Translations under genes and position numbers: made by a program | Notes under the pieces: generated by a model | What the model saw: only the letters and a program-made list of their open reading frames with translations | What the model was told of the DNA's origin: nothing | The model's database searches: none | DNA from: Pseudomonas sp. DNDY-54 | GTDB taxonomy: Bacteria > Pseudomonadota > Gammaproteobacteria > Pseudomonadales > Pseudomonadaceae | Assembly (NCBI RefSeq): GCF_019880365.1 | Contig: NZ_CP082271.1 | Span: 3,844,001 to 3,908,000 of the forward strand | DNA length: 64,000 nt | Reading direction: 5' to 3' | In this document: in pieces, positions 46,092-55,127 of the stretch | Layout: every line of letters begins with the position of its first letter | How positions within the stretch are numbered: the first letter of the stretch is position 1

Positions 46092-46496
46092 ATGAAAACA
46101 TCCCTTCGCATCCTCGGCAGCGCAGCCCTGCTCGGCATGATTTCCATGGCTCAGGCCGAAGTCGCCGTAATCGTCAATCCAGGCGCGGCCAAGGCACCCT
46201 CGCAGTCGGACGTCGCCAACATTTTCCTGGGCAAGGACAAGTCCATGAAAGGCGTTGACCTCAAGGACTGGACACCGGCCAAGGAGAGCTTCTACTCCGC
46301 GGTCACCAGCAAGAACGAGTCGCAGCTGAAGTCGTACTGGTCCGGCCTGGTGTTTACCGGTAAAGGCCAGCCGATGGCCAGCGTGGCCGATGACGCCGCG
46401 ATGGTCGCCAAGGTAGCGGCGGAAGCCGACGCCATTGGCTATGTCGACAGCGCCGCGGTCAACGATTCGGTCAAGGTGCTATTCACCCTTCCGTAA
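46092..46496 (+). CDS. Small periplasmic PstS-like binding protein
   Basis: A 134-residue protein with a signal peptide (cut near AQA-EV) and a short phosphate-binding-like fold (VAVIVNPGAAKAPSQSDVAN then IFLGK, IGYVDSAAVNDSVKVLF). Full PstS proteins are more than twice this length, so it is a half-size relative often annotated as a phosphate ABC transporter substrate-binding protein; no ABC genes are adjacent. It probably serves the adjoining porin or receptor. Confidence 0.78.
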   Translation: MKTSLRILGSAALLGMISMAQAEVAVIVNPGAAKAPSQSDVANIFLGKDKSMKGVDLKDWTPAKESFYSAVTSKNESQLKSYWSGLVFTGKGQPMASVADDAAMVAKVAAEADAIGYVDSAAVNDSVKVLFTLP

Positions 46497-46512
46497 TCGA
46501 TGAAGCGAACAG

Positions 46513-46537
46513 AAACCGCCCCTCGGGGCGGTTTTTT
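46513..46537 (+). terminator. Rho-independent terminator after the porin/binding-protein unit
   Basis: AAACCGCCCC and GGGGCGGTTT form the stem, followed by TTT, 17 bases after the stop. Confidence 0.9.
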
Positions 46538-46680
46538 ATTGCCTGCAAATCCATCGGCGGCGCTTTGTCGTGAGCTGACCCGTGTCAGCCGGTCGTAGCG
46601 CACAGGCGACTAGACTTACGTCCAATGTGCCCTTGGGGCGCCTCCGCCCACCATTGGGCGCTAAAAAATGGAACCGAACC

Positions 46681-48615
46681 ATGAGCAAAGCCGATGCTTA
46701 CGCCGAGGCAGGCAAGACCGCCGTGCTGCAGAACATCCATGGAACCATGGAGTTTCTACGCAAGTACCCGCCGTTCAACCAGATGGAACCGGGGCATCTC
46801 GCTTATCTGGTTGAAAATTGCCAGTTACGGTTTTACAGCGAAGGCGACTGCATCATTTCGCCGGATGATGGCGTCGTCGAGCACTTCTACATCGTCAAAC
46901 AGGGCCGGGTCCACGGGCAGCGGCCGCATACCAGCAAGCGCGGAACAGACACCACGTTCGAAGTGATTGTCGGCGAGTGCTTTCCCATGGCCGCGCTGAT
47001 GGGCGAGCGCGCGACTCGCACCGGCCACTTTGCCGCCGAAGACACGTTCTGTTTTCTGCTGAATAAACCGGCGTTCGTCAAGCTCGTCTCCAAGTCCGCG
47101 TCATTCCGCGACTTTGCCATGCGCGGTGTCAGCAGCCTGCTTGATCTGGTCAATCAGCAGGCGCAAATGCGCGCGGTTGAAAGCCTGGGCGAGCAATATT
47201 CGCTGGAGACCCGCATCGGCGAGCTGGCGCTGCACCACCCTGTGTCCTGTCTGCCCTCACTACCGCTGGCCGAAGCGGTGGGGCTGATGCATGAGAACAA
47301 CGTCGGCAGCATCGTGATTACCGACCTTGAGCTGCATCCGCAGGGCATCTTCACGCTACGCGATCTCCGCCGGGTCATTGGCACCGGCACGACCGACCTA
47401 GCGGTGCCGATTGCGCAGTTCATGACGCAGGACCCGTTCTACCTGCCGCCGGATGCAACGGCCTTCGACGCGGCGATCGCGATGACCGAGCGGCATATCG
47501 CGCACGTCTGTGTCGTCGAAAAAGGCCTGCTGAGGGGCGTGATCTCGGAGCGGGATCTGTTTTCGTTGCAGCGCGTCGATCTGGTCCATCTGGCCCAGGC
47601 CATTTCCCACGCTGACAGCATTGAAACGCTGGTAATCATCCGCAGTCGAATCCAGCAGTTGGTCGACAACATGCTGGCGCATGGCGCTTCGTCAACGCAG
47701 ATCACCCACATCATTACGCTGCTCAACGACCATACGGTCTGTCGCGTGATCGAGCTGGCCATCGAAACGCTTGGCGACCCCGGCATCGCGTTCACTTGGC
47801 TGTGTTTCGGCAGTGAAGGGCGCAGAGAACAGACGCTGCATACGGATCAGGACAACGGCATGCTGTTCGAAGCCGCCGACGCAGCAGAGGCCGCCCACAT
47901 TCGTGGAACGCTGTTGCCGCTTGCCGAGCTTATCAATCGCAACCTGGACACCTGCGGCTTCACGCTGTGCAAGGGCAACATCATGGCCAGCAATCCGCAG
48001 TTGTGCCTGTCTCGGCAGGAATGGCGCCGGCGTTTCTGTTCGTTCGTTCGCGAGTCGACCCCGGAGAACCTGCTCAGCAGCAGCATCTATTTCGATTTGC
48101 GCGCGGTCTGGGGGCCCCAAGAAGGGTGCGAGCAATTGCGCAGCAACATGCTGGAGGAGATCGGTGAGAGCCGGCTGTTCCAACGCATGATGGCCGAAAA
48201 CGCCCTGCGTCATCGCCCACCGGTGGGCCGCTTCCGCGATTTCGTGGTGGCCCGCAAGGGCGAAGGCAAAGCGACGCTGGACCTCAAGGTGCAGGGACTC
48301 ACGCCCTTCGTGGACGGTGCGCGGGTGCTCGCACTGGGCCATGGCATTACCACCTGCAATACCCTCGACCGGCTGCGCCAGCTGGTCGAACGAGACGTGA
48401 TCGATGAAAAGGATGGCGCGGCCTATGAAGAGGCCTACCATTTCATCCAACAGACGCGCATGCAGCAGCACCAGCAGCAGGCACGCGAGGGCCGGCCCTA
48501 TAGCAATCGGCTTGACCCGGACACCCTGAATCACCTGGACCGGCGTATCCTGCGTGAATCCTTTCGCCAGGCCCAACGTCTGCAAAGCAGCCTGGCGGTT
48601 CGCTATCAGTTATGA
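46681..48615 (+). CDS. cNMP-CBS-nucleotidyltransferase (DUF294) protein
   Basis: A 644-residue soluble regulator. It has a cyclic-nucleotide-binding fold (about 25-145), paired CBS domains (about 165-290: MHENNVGSIVITDLELHPQG, HIAHVCVVEKGLLRGVISER), a GlnD-like nucleotidyltransferase domain (DUF294, about 310-450, GSEGRREQTLHTDQDNGML with the DxD metal pair), and a DUF294 C-terminal domain (about 480-630). It probably transfers a nucleotide to a protein in response to adenine-nucleotide signals; the target is unknown. Its end overlaps the exonuclease gene (ATGA). The pair is found near the DUF4212/symporter genes in Pseudomonas. Confidence 0.88.
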   Translation: MSKADAYAEAGKTAVLQNIHGTMEFLRKYPPFNQMEPGHLAYLVENCQLRFYSEGDCIISPDDGVVEHFYIVKQGRVHGQRPHTSKRGTDTTFEVIVGECFPMAALMGERATRTGHFAAEDTFCFLLNKPAFVKLVSKSASFRDFAMRGVSSLLDLVNQQAQMRAVESLGEQYSLETRIGELALHHPVSCLPSLPLAEAVGLMHENNVGSIVITDLELHPQGIFTLRDLRRVIGTGTTDLAVPIAQFMTQDPFYLPPDATAFDAAIAMTERHIAHVCVVEKGLLRGVISERDLFSLQRVDLVHLAQAISHADSIETLVIIRSRIQQLVDNMLAHGASSTQITHIITLLNDHTVCRVIELAIETLGDPGIAFTWLCFGSEGRREQTLHTDQDNGMLFEAADAAEAAHIRGTLLPLAELINRNLDTCGFTLCKGNIMASNPQLCLSRQEWRRRFCSFVRESTPENLLSSSIYFDLRAVWGPQEGCEQLRSNMLEEIGESRLFQRMMAENALRHRPPVGRFRDFVVARKGEGKATLDLKVQGLTPFVDGARVLALGHGITTCNTLDRLRQLVERDVIDEKDGAAYEEAYHFIQQTRMQQHQQQAREGRPYSNRLDPDTLNHLDRRILRESFRQAQRLQSSLAVRYQL

Positions 48616-49316
48616 ATATGCCTTGGTTCAAACATCGCGGCCCGATTCTCGAGCTGGAACAACTTCTACGACGTGATCGGCTTGGGTTACCCGCCGAGCT
48701 GGGCCTTTGTCCACTAAATGAGCAGCGGATGGTGGTGCTGGACCTCGAAACCAGCGGCCTGGACATGCGTAGGGACATCGTCCTGTCTATTGGCGCCGTG
48801 GTCATCGAGCATGGCGGCATCAACCTCGGGAATCAGTTCGAGTCGACACTGCTCCGGCCGGCGCAGAAAGTGAGCGAGAGTGTGCTCATCCATGGTATTG
48901 CGCCGAGCGAACTGGAAACGGGCGAGAACCCCGCCGACGCACTGCTGGACTTCATGGAGTTCGTGGGCGACAGCCCGATCCTCGCGTTCCATGCCAGTTT
49001 CGACCAGCGCATGCTGACCCGCGCCCTGAAGCAATCGCTTGGCTACAAGCTGAAGCATCCTTTTATCGATGTGGCGGAGCTCGCGCCGATGCTCTGCCCC
49101 GACAACCGTCCCCGGCAGAACGGCCTGGATGACTGGTGTACCCACTTTGGCCTGCATGTCTTGCAGCGCCATCACGCCAGCGCCGATGCACTGGCCACCG
49201 CAGAGCTTGCGCTGATCCTCTTGAGCAAGGCGCGGCGTCAGGGTCTGGATAGCCTGACCGCGCTGAATCAGCGCTTGGCCAACTGGCGTCAGCGGCAGCA
49301 AGCGCAGTTCATGTAG
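48612..49316 (+). CDS. DnaQ-like 3'-5' exonuclease
   Basis: A 234-residue DEDDh exonuclease domain. ExoI is VVLDLETSGLD (D44, E46), ExoII is ILAFHASFDQRML, and ExoIII is HHASADALATAEL with catalytic H and D. It is translationally coupled to the DUF294 gene. Stand-alone homologues of the DNA polymerase III proofreading subunit are common; a regulatory link with the symporter locus is inferred from conserved order in Pseudomonas. Confidence 0.9.
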   Translation: MNMPWFKHRGPILELEQLLRRDRLGLPAELGLCPLNEQRMVVLDLETSGLDMRRDIVLSIGAVVIEHGGINLGNQFESTLLRPAQKVSESVLIHGIAPSELETGENPADALLDFMEFVGDSPILAFHASFDQRMLTRALKQSLGYKLKHPFIDVAELAPMLCPDNRPRQNGLDDWCTHFGLHVLQRHHASADALATAELALILLSKARRQGLDSLTALNQRLANWRQRQQAQFM

Positions 49317-49530
49317 CGGATCCATCCGAAGCCCATCAGCTATAGGACGGAAATGCCGTCTACGCCCGCCACTGTGCTGATGGCGACACGTTACGGCCAC
49401 GTTGAAACGTAAGGGACCAGCTAAGCGTCGTCGGCCCGCCCGGACGTGGCGCACTGAACCGCCTGCGCAATTGCCCGCCCTCTAAACGATGTCAGTTACT
49501 ACCGAATCCGTTGACCAGACCTGGCGCTGG

Positions 49531-50052
49531 CTACTTCTTTTCACCGATACAAACAGCCCGATAAAGCGGTGCGTCGGTATCCAGTTTTGTCATGGTTTCG
49601 AATTTAGCCTGACCTGCCTCGTTCAGTCTGAACATGGTCCGCTCGTTGCACAGCAGTTGATGAGGACCGCTCGTCACGGTAGACATCAGGTGCTGCTTCT
49701 TGAAACGGTATAGAACGAAACGGGCAACGCGCCCCTGACTTGTCTCTCCAATCTGCGCATTCGCGCCGTCCAGCACCGTGTAGCCCAGCGGCATCGGGAA
49801 CAGCATGGTCCATGGGCGCCACAACATTTCGCCCTCTTCGCTCGCCACCACCACGGACCCTTCCGGGAGCCGCGCTTGCTTGGTTTCGAACCAGGTGTAT
49901 TCGTAATTGATGGTGTAAGCGAGCATACCCAGTCCGGCAAATGCCGGAACGATCCACTTCGGCAGCCTCTTGCGGGACAAATTGCGCAGCAACAGCGCGA
50001 TACCCGCGCCTGCCACCGCGGCAACGATTGCAGCGATTAGATGCCAGATCAT
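49531..50052 (-). CDS. Hypothetical membrane protein
   Basis: A 173-residue protein with two N-terminal hydrophobic helices (about 2-22 and 33-48) and a soluble C-terminal domain (FRLNEAGQAKFETMTKLDTD, two Cys). AAGGA precedes the ATG at 50052. It follows the symporter gene after a terminator. I do not recognise the family. Confidence 0.7.
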   Translation of the reverse strand: MIWHLIAAIVAAVAGAGIALLLRNLSRKRLPKWIVPAFAGLGMLAYTINYEYTWFETKQARLPEGSVVVASEEGEMLWRPWTMLFPMPLGYTVLDGANAQIGETSQGRVARFVLYRFKKQHLMSTVTSGPHQLLCNERTMFRLNEAGQAKFETMTKLDTDAPLYRAVCIGEKK

Positions 50053-50065
50053 GTACTGCTTCCTT

Positions 50066-50096
50066 AAAAAAATCGGGCTTCCAAATGGAAGCCCGA
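50066..50096 (-). terminator. Rho-independent terminator of the symporter operon
   Basis: Read on the minus strand, TCGGGCTTCCA and TGGAAGCCCGA (50086-50096 and 50073-50083) pair around a short loop, followed by a T run. The T run overlaps the leader of the hypothetical gene starting at 50052. Confidence 0.85.
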
Positions 50097-50144
50097 CTTG
50101 TGCCTCAACCGCGGATCAGATGCAACATCCGACCTCTGGCTGCA

Positions 50145-51914
50145 TTAGTGATCAAGCGCAGCGCCAGCACCCTTCGGGGTACGAACGCTTTCAACCAGAT
50201 CCTGAATCGCTTGTGGCGGTGCCTCGGTGGCCATTGACACAGCGTAGGCTACTGCGAAGTTGATGATCGCGCCTACTGCACCGAAGGACAGCGGGGAGAT
50301 ACCCAGCATCCAGTTGTCAGGGGTGTTGGCGAAGGACGCCGTGCCCGGAATGAAGAACCAGCCGAGGTACAGGAAGATGTAGAGCAGTGTGGAGCACAGA
50401 CCCACAATCATGCCTGCAACCGCGCCTTTGCTGTTCACGCGCTTGGAGAAGATACCCATCATCAGCGCCGGGAACAGGGAAGCTGCGGCAATACCGAACG
50501 CCAGTGCCACCACCTGTGCCGCAAAGCCAGGAGGATTGAGCCCCAGCCAGGTTGCCAGGACGATCGCAAAGGCCATCGAGATCCGCGCAGCCAGCATTTC
50601 CCCTTTCTCACTGATCTTCGGATTGATGATGTTCTTGATCAGGTCATGACTGATGGCTGATGAGATCGCCAGCAACAGGCCAGCAGCCGTCGAGAGCGCA
50701 GCTGCAATACCACCCGCAGCGATCAGACCGATGACCCAACCCGGCAGGTTGGCGATTTCAGGGTTTGCCAGAACGATGATGTCGTTGTTAACGGTCAGCT
50801 CACTGCCACTCCAGCCACGCTCAGCAGCCGTCGGAGCGAAGTCAGCGTTAGCATCGTTGTAGAGCTGGATACGGCTGTCGCCGTTCTTGTCTGCCCACGA
50901 AATCAGGCCAGTTTCTTCCCACGTTTTCATCCAGTCAGGACGCTCGTCGAAGCGAATCGCTTCAGCCTGCGGACCTTCAGGATAAATGGTGTCCAGCAAG
51001 TTCAGACGAGCCATGGCACCAACGGCCGGAGCAGTCAGATACAGCAGCGCGATGAACACCAGCGTCCAGCCAGCAGACCAACGAGCGTCGGCCACCTTCG
51101 GTACGGTGAAGAAGCGAATGATTACGTGTGGTAGACCAGCAGTACCGATCATCAGCGACAGTGTGAACAGAACCATGTTCAGCTTGTTGTCGACGTCAGC
51201 GGTGTAGTCCTGGAAGCCCAGATCATTCACGACAGCGTCAAGTTTCTCCAGCAGCGGCATACCGGACTCGACGTGAGTACCGAACAGGCCGAACGCAGGA
51301 ATCGGGTTGCCCGTCAGCTGCATGGCGATGAACACGGCCGGGATGGTGTAAGCGATGATCAGTACGACGTACTGAGCAACCTGCGTGTAGGTGATGCCCT
51401 TCATGCCGCCGAATACGGCGTAGCAGAACACAACCGCAGCAGCGATCCAGATACCCATGTCGTTGCTTACTTCCAGGAAGCGCGAGAACGCCACACCGGC
51501 ACCGGACATTTGTCCGATTACGTAAGTTACGCAGATGAGAATCAAGCAGATAACAGCAACAAGGCGCGCGCCACGGCTGTAGAAGCGGTCGCCGATGAAG
51601 TCCGGCACGGTGAACTTGCCAAACTTGCGCAGGTACGGCGCGAGCAGCATGGCCAGCAGCACGTAGCCGCCGGTCCAACCCATCAGATAGGTTGAAGTGG
51701 CGTAACCGCCGGAAGCGATGATACCGGCCATGGAAATGAAGGATGCCGCAGACATCCAGTCCGCCGCAGTCGCCATCCCGTTAGTGACCGGATGAACGCC
51801 ACCACCGGCGACATAGAACTCTTTAGTCGATCCAGCACGGGCCCAATATGCGATACCGAAGTACAACGCAAAGGAAGCCCCCACGAACAACATGTTGATC
51901 CAAAATTGACTCAT
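50145..51914 (-). CDS. Sodium:solute symporter (VC_2705-type, acetate/monocarboxylate-like)
   Basis: A 589-residue SSS-family transporter with about 13 helices. GGGVHPVTNGMATAADWMSA and FPALMMGIFSKRVNSKGAVA are typical of the subfamily that pairs with a DUF4212 small subunit. Related proteins are called ActP in Pseudomonas and move acetate or similar short acids with Na+; here the substrate is inferred. A GAGGAG site lies in the end of the small-subunit gene. Confidence 0.9.
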   Translation of the reverse strand: MSQFWINMLFVGASFALYFGIAYWARAGSTKEFYVAGGGVHPVTNGMATAADWMSAASFISMAGIIASGGYATSTYLMGWTGGYVLLAMLLAPYLRKFGKFTVPDFIGDRFYSRGARLVAVICLILICVTYVIGQMSGAGVAFSRFLEVSNDMGIWIAAAVVFCYAVFGGMKGITYTQVAQYVVLIIAYTIPAVFIAMQLTGNPIPAFGLFGTHVESGMPLLEKLDAVVNDLGFQDYTADVDNKLNMVLFTLSLMIGTAGLPHVIIRFFTVPKVADARWSAGWTLVFIALLYLTAPAVGAMARLNLLDTIYPEGPQAEAIRFDERPDWMKTWEETGLISWADKNGDSRIQLYNDANADFAPTAAERGWSGSELTVNNDIIVLANPEIANLPGWVIGLIAAGGIAAALSTAAGLLLAISSAISHDLIKNIINPKISEKGEMLAARISMAFAIVLATWLGLNPPGFAAQVVALAFGIAAASLFPALMMGIFSKRVNSKGAVAGMIVGLCSTLLYIFLYLGWFFIPGTASFANTPDNWMLGISPLSFGAVGAIINFAVAYAVSMATEAPPQAIQDLVESVRTPKGAGAALDH

Positions 51915-51920
51915 GCTGGC

Positions 51921-52184
51921 TTACTCCTCAACACCAAATTTCTGGTCCAGTTTGTTCATCCGCCACGCGTAGAAGAAGATGATCACTAGAAACGTCAGAA
52001 TGGAACCTTGTTGAGCGAACCAGAACCCCAAGTCCGATCCCCCAACTGGGATACCGGAAAGCAGTGGACGCAGGACTATGGCGAAACCATATGAGACTAG
52101 AGCCCAGACTATCAAGCTCCATGTTATGAGGCGAACATTCGCCTTCCAGTACGCATCAGCATTTCTTTTGTCGTCGTCGGCCAT
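51921..52184 (-). CDS. DUF4212 symporter small subunit
   Basis: An 87-residue protein with two membrane helices (WSLIVWALVSYGFAIVL, GSILTFLVIIFFYAWRM) and the family-typical WKANVRLI and GFWFAQQGSI. Always found beside the VC_2705-type symporter, 6 bases upstream here. The ATG at 52184 has GGAG upstream; longer N-terminal forms are not supported. Confidence 0.93.
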   Translation of the reverse strand: MADDDKRNADAYWKANVRLITWSLIVWALVSYGFAIVLRPLLSGIPVGGSDLGFWFAQQGSILTFLVIIFFYAWRMNKLDQKFGVEE

Positions 52185-52927
52185 GACGTTCTCCGTCTTA
52201 TTTTTATTACGGGTAAAGGGAACCACATCGTGAATTTAGCAAGGATGGTTCACGGAAAGATAGCCCCGACTTTAGTCTGACTGCGATTAACTGCACCTCT
52301 GAATGAGCCTAGCCAGGGCATCGCCGGCCTGAAGGGAGCCGCCCGTTTGTTACTGCTGCAGCCCACTACTGAAGGCCGTCTGCCGCAGCGTTGCAGGAGC
52401 GGCTGTTTGACTATGAAGCATCGCGGAAAGCCAACCGGCGGCCGCCACAGACGCGCGATCCAAGTCGACTCTTTTTGACTCCCCGGTCACAAAGCCGATC
52501 GCTTAGTTTGAATATAGAACAAGAGCCTTAATAAACCGTTAATTAATCTTTAATTAACCTGTAAGCTCAAAACAATATCTTTGATTAACTTAACGAAGTA
52601 CTGATAAAGACAGCAACTAGCTCGCGAAATTATTTCACAACCATAAACAAGTAAGCATTCGCTTAGAGTTGTTTAAGCGGTTACCCGCTGAGCAACGGCC
52701 GACTACCTGCCGAGTTCATGCTGCACACCACAATGATCATTGACGTGCAGCCTGAACCGAGGCGCGGGAAAGCGTTCGCCGGCACGTGGCGGGCGGAAGC
52801 CCGCGCTACGAAGGCGGGGGGCTCAGTGAGGAGATGCGATTCGGCTGCGACGGGTTGCTACCTAGGCCGGCGCTGAGCGACGTGCGTAGTGCGCACCCTC
52901 AACACCGCCCTGTTCGGCGGAGCATTC
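52185..52927. other. 743-bp gene-poor region with AT-rich island
   Basis: Contains the upstream region of the DUF4212/symporter operon and, at about 52500-52670, a markedly AT-rich block unlike its surroundings, with a 21-bp palindrome at 52538-52558. The right part (about 52770-52830) has fragments of REP-like sequence (GGCGGGCGGAAGCCCGCGC). No credible gene was found. Confidence 0.5.
52538..52558. promoter_or_regulatory. AT-rich 21-bp palindrome
   Basis: GTTAATTAA, TCT, TTAATTAAC: perfect 9-base arms in an AT-rich block. It could be a regulator binding site or a nucleoid-protein (MvaT-type) nucleation site. Confidence 0.4.
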
Positions 52928-53446
52928 CTAGCAGGTCGGGCGACCGGCCGTGTATTTCTGAGCGGGATCGATGGCGGCCTCAAGGTCACGGATAGCCGTC
53001 GCGCCAATCAGCAGCGGATAACGGAAGTGACTGCGGTCCGTAAGGTTCACTTCCGCGTCTTGCAACTGATTGCCGATGCACAATTGCATTTCAACGACCG
53101 GCCGCTCGGCAACATCGGGGCCTCGTTCGAGGTCGGTGTCGTCATCCGGGTCCGCCTCTTCTGCGCGAGTCTTGATCTCGGCAATCCGCGCCAAAGGGCG
53201 CTCATACAGCGTGTCACCGGCGCCTTCGACGGCCAGCCGGAAGCGCACCCAGTCTTCGCCATCGCGCTCGAAGCGCTCGATATCCGTTGCCGACAGCGAG
53301 GCGGTCATTGCGCCGGTATCCATCTTGGCTTTCAGGGTTTTACCGAGGTCTTCGATTTTGATCTGTTCATACCGGCCGAAAAGCATGGGCTCTGCGGCGA
53401 TAACGGGAAGAGATAACGCGCTTAGCAGCAGTAAAACACGGGACAA
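52928..53446 (-). CDS. Putative ATP-dependent zinc protease (RimB-like, PF05618)
   Basis: A 172-residue protein with a signal peptide (LSRVLLLLSALSLPVIA) and the family sequence FGRYEQIKIEDLGKTLKAKM then DTGAMTASLSA, an aspartic-protease-like DTGA motif, and YPLLIGATAI near the end. The start is TTG at 53446, chosen for the strong AAAGGAGG 5 bases upstream and the clean signal peptide; upstream in-frame ATGs lack a ribosome site. The family name is historical, and activity as a zinc or aspartyl protease is not proven here. Confidence 0.82.
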   Translation of the reverse strand: MSRVLLLLSALSLPVIAAEPMLFGRYEQIKIEDLGKTLKAKMDTGAMTASLSATDIERFERDGEDWVRFRLAVEGAGDTLYERPLARIAEIKTRAEEADPDDDTDLERGPDVAERPVVEMQLCIGNQLQDAEVNLTDRSHFRYPLLIGATAIRDLEAAIDPAQKYTAGRPTC

Positions 53447-53585
53447 AACAGCCTCCTTTGAGGTTCCGATGATTTCTTTCGGACCAATCAGCACCCGCAT
53501 CCGTTCCGCCCGTTGTGGTCCGTTCCGCCGGGCGCCACGCGACGGCTCCATAGCCCTGTTAGACTGCGCATCACTTTTTCTGCAG

Positions 53586-54974
53586 ATGATCACCGTGCCC
53601 AGTTCAGCCTTCGCCACCCTCCCCCTCAGCCCCGCCATACTGGCTAACCTCGACGCACTTGGCTACACCGAGATGACGCCCATTCAGGCTCAGAGTTTGC
53701 CCGTGATGCTCAAAGGCATGGACCTCATCGCGCAGGCCAAGACCGGCAGCGGAAAAACCGCGGCCTTTGGCATCGCGCTGCTGGAACCGCTCAACCCTCG
53801 TTATTTCGGCTGCCAGTCGCTCGTCCTCTGCCCAACGCGTGAGCTGGCTGATCAGGTTGCAAAGGAGCTGCGGCGCCTCGCGCGCTCGGCCGATAACATC
53901 AAGATTCTCACGCTCTGTGGCGGTGTTTCGATCGGACCACAAATCGGCTCGCTGGAGCATGGCGCGCACGTCATCGTGGGAACGCCGGGACGCATTCAGG
54001 AGCACCTGAAGAAGGGCACGCTCAAGCTCGACGGCCTCAACACGCTGGTGCTCGATGAAGCCGACCGCATGCTCGACATGGGCTTCTATGACGCCATTGC
54101 CGAGATCATCGGACAGACCCCGAGCAAGCGGCAGACACTCCTGTTCTCGGCGACCTACCCCGCCGGTATCAAGCAGCTCTCCGCCACCTTCATGCGCGAC
54201 CCGCAGCAAGTGAAGGCCGAAGCGTTACATGACGATTCCCAGATCGAACAACGCTTCTACGAAATCGACCCGGACGACCGGATGGACGCCGTGGTGCGCA
54301 TCCTCGCCAGCTTCCGCCCTGAAACCTGCGTTGCCTTCTGTTTTACCAAGCAGCAGTGTCAGGAGTTGGTCGACCAGCTCAGCGCCAAAGGCATCTCTGC
54401 CATGGCACTCAACGGTGACCTGGAACAACGCGACCGCGATCAGGTGCTGGCGATGTTCGCCAACCGCAGCCTGTCAGTGCTGGTCGCTACCGACGTCGCC
54501 GCGCGGGGGCTGGATATCGACGCGCTGGACATGGTGATCAATGTCGAGCTGGCGCGCGATTCGGAGATTCATATTCATCGGGTCGGGCGCACCGGACGTG
54601 CCGGCAAAAAAGGGATCGCGATCAGCTTGGTTGCACCCGCTGAGGGCCATCGCGCCCGAGCCATCGAAGAGCGTCAAAAGGCGCCACTCAATTGGCAACC
54701 GATAGGCGATCTGAAAGCGCAGCCCGGCGAGCCCTTGCAGCCGCCGATGGTCACGCTATGCATCGGCGCCGGGCGCAAGGACAAGCTGCGCCCAGGTGAC
54801 ATTCTCGGCGCTCTTACTGGTGATGCGGGGATACCGGGCACTCAGGTTGGCAAAATCGCGATCTTTGATTTTCAGGCCTTTGTGGCGGTGGAACGTGGCG
54901 TCGCCAAGCAGGCGCTCGGCCGGCTAAACGCGGGGAAAATCAAGGGACGTTCGTTGAAAGTAAGGCAGCTTTAG
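53586..54974 (+). CDS. dbpA: DEAD-box RNA helicase DbpA
   Basis: ATP-dependent RNA helicase activated by helix 92 of 23S rRNA, acting in 50S subunit assembly. The 462 residues match (457 in E. coli). Motifs include AQAKTGSGKT (49-58), PTRELA (83-88), DEAD (157-160), SAT and HRVGRTGRAG. A C-terminal RNA-binding domain (about 390-460: TLCIGAGRKDKLRPGDILGA, then LTGDAGI) is specific to DbpA. The ATG at 53586 was used; a GTG three codons later is possible. Confidence 0.94.
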   Translation: MITVPSSAFATLPLSPAILANLDALGYTEMTPIQAQSLPVMLKGMDLIAQAKTGSGKTAAFGIALLEPLNPRYFGCQSLVLCPTRELADQVAKELRRLARSADNIKILTLCGGVSIGPQIGSLEHGAHVIVGTPGRIQEHLKKGTLKLDGLNTLVLDEADRMLDMGFYDAIAEIIGQTPSKRQTLLFSATYPAGIKQLSATFMRDPQQVKAEALHDDSQIEQRFYEIDPDDRMDAVVRILASFRPETCVAFCFTKQQCQELVDQLSAKGISAMALNGDLEQRDRDQVLAMFANRSLSVLVATDVAARGLDIDALDMVINVELARDSEIHIHRVGRTGRAGKKGIAISLVAPAEGHRARAIEERQKAPLNWQPIGDLKAQPGEPLQPPMVTLCIGAGRKDKLRPGDILGALTGDAGIPGTQVGKIAIFDFQAFVAVERGVAKQALGRLNAGKIKGRSLKVRQL

Positions 54975-54977
54975 GCG

Positions 54978-55009
54978 GGACGCTGGACGCTGGACGCTGG
55001 ACGCTGGAC
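54978..55009. repeat. Tandem 7-bp repeat (GGACGCT)
   Basis: Four perfect copies of GGACGCT and a partial fifth, directly after dbpA and just before a REP-like element. Confidence 0.95.
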
Positions 55010-55014
55010 AGACC

Positions 55015-55086
55015 GTAGGGTGGATCACGCTTCACCGATCCACCGAACCAAAGCAAGGTGGATGTAAAAAGCGACATCCACCCTAC
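55015..55086. repeat. REP-like palindromic element (GTAGGGTGGAT family)
   Basis: Arms GTAGGGTGGAT (55015-55025) and ATCCACCCTAC (55076-55086) with inner GATCCACC/GGTGGAT copies. It lies between the convergent dbpA and PhoX genes. Confidence 0.88.
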
Positions 55087-55127
55087 GACAGGCCGGACGC
55101 TTTCAGGTCCCGCCTCCGCCGCTCCCG

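Noticed and set aside
52200..52262. Sigma-54-like sequence upstream of the DUF4212 gene on the minus strand
   Set aside because: The -24/-12 spacing is off by one base and the -24 GG is not conserved.
54978..55009. Short tandem repeat considered as a CRISPR-like array
   Set aside because: Units are 7 bp without spacers and no cas genes are present anywhere in the window.
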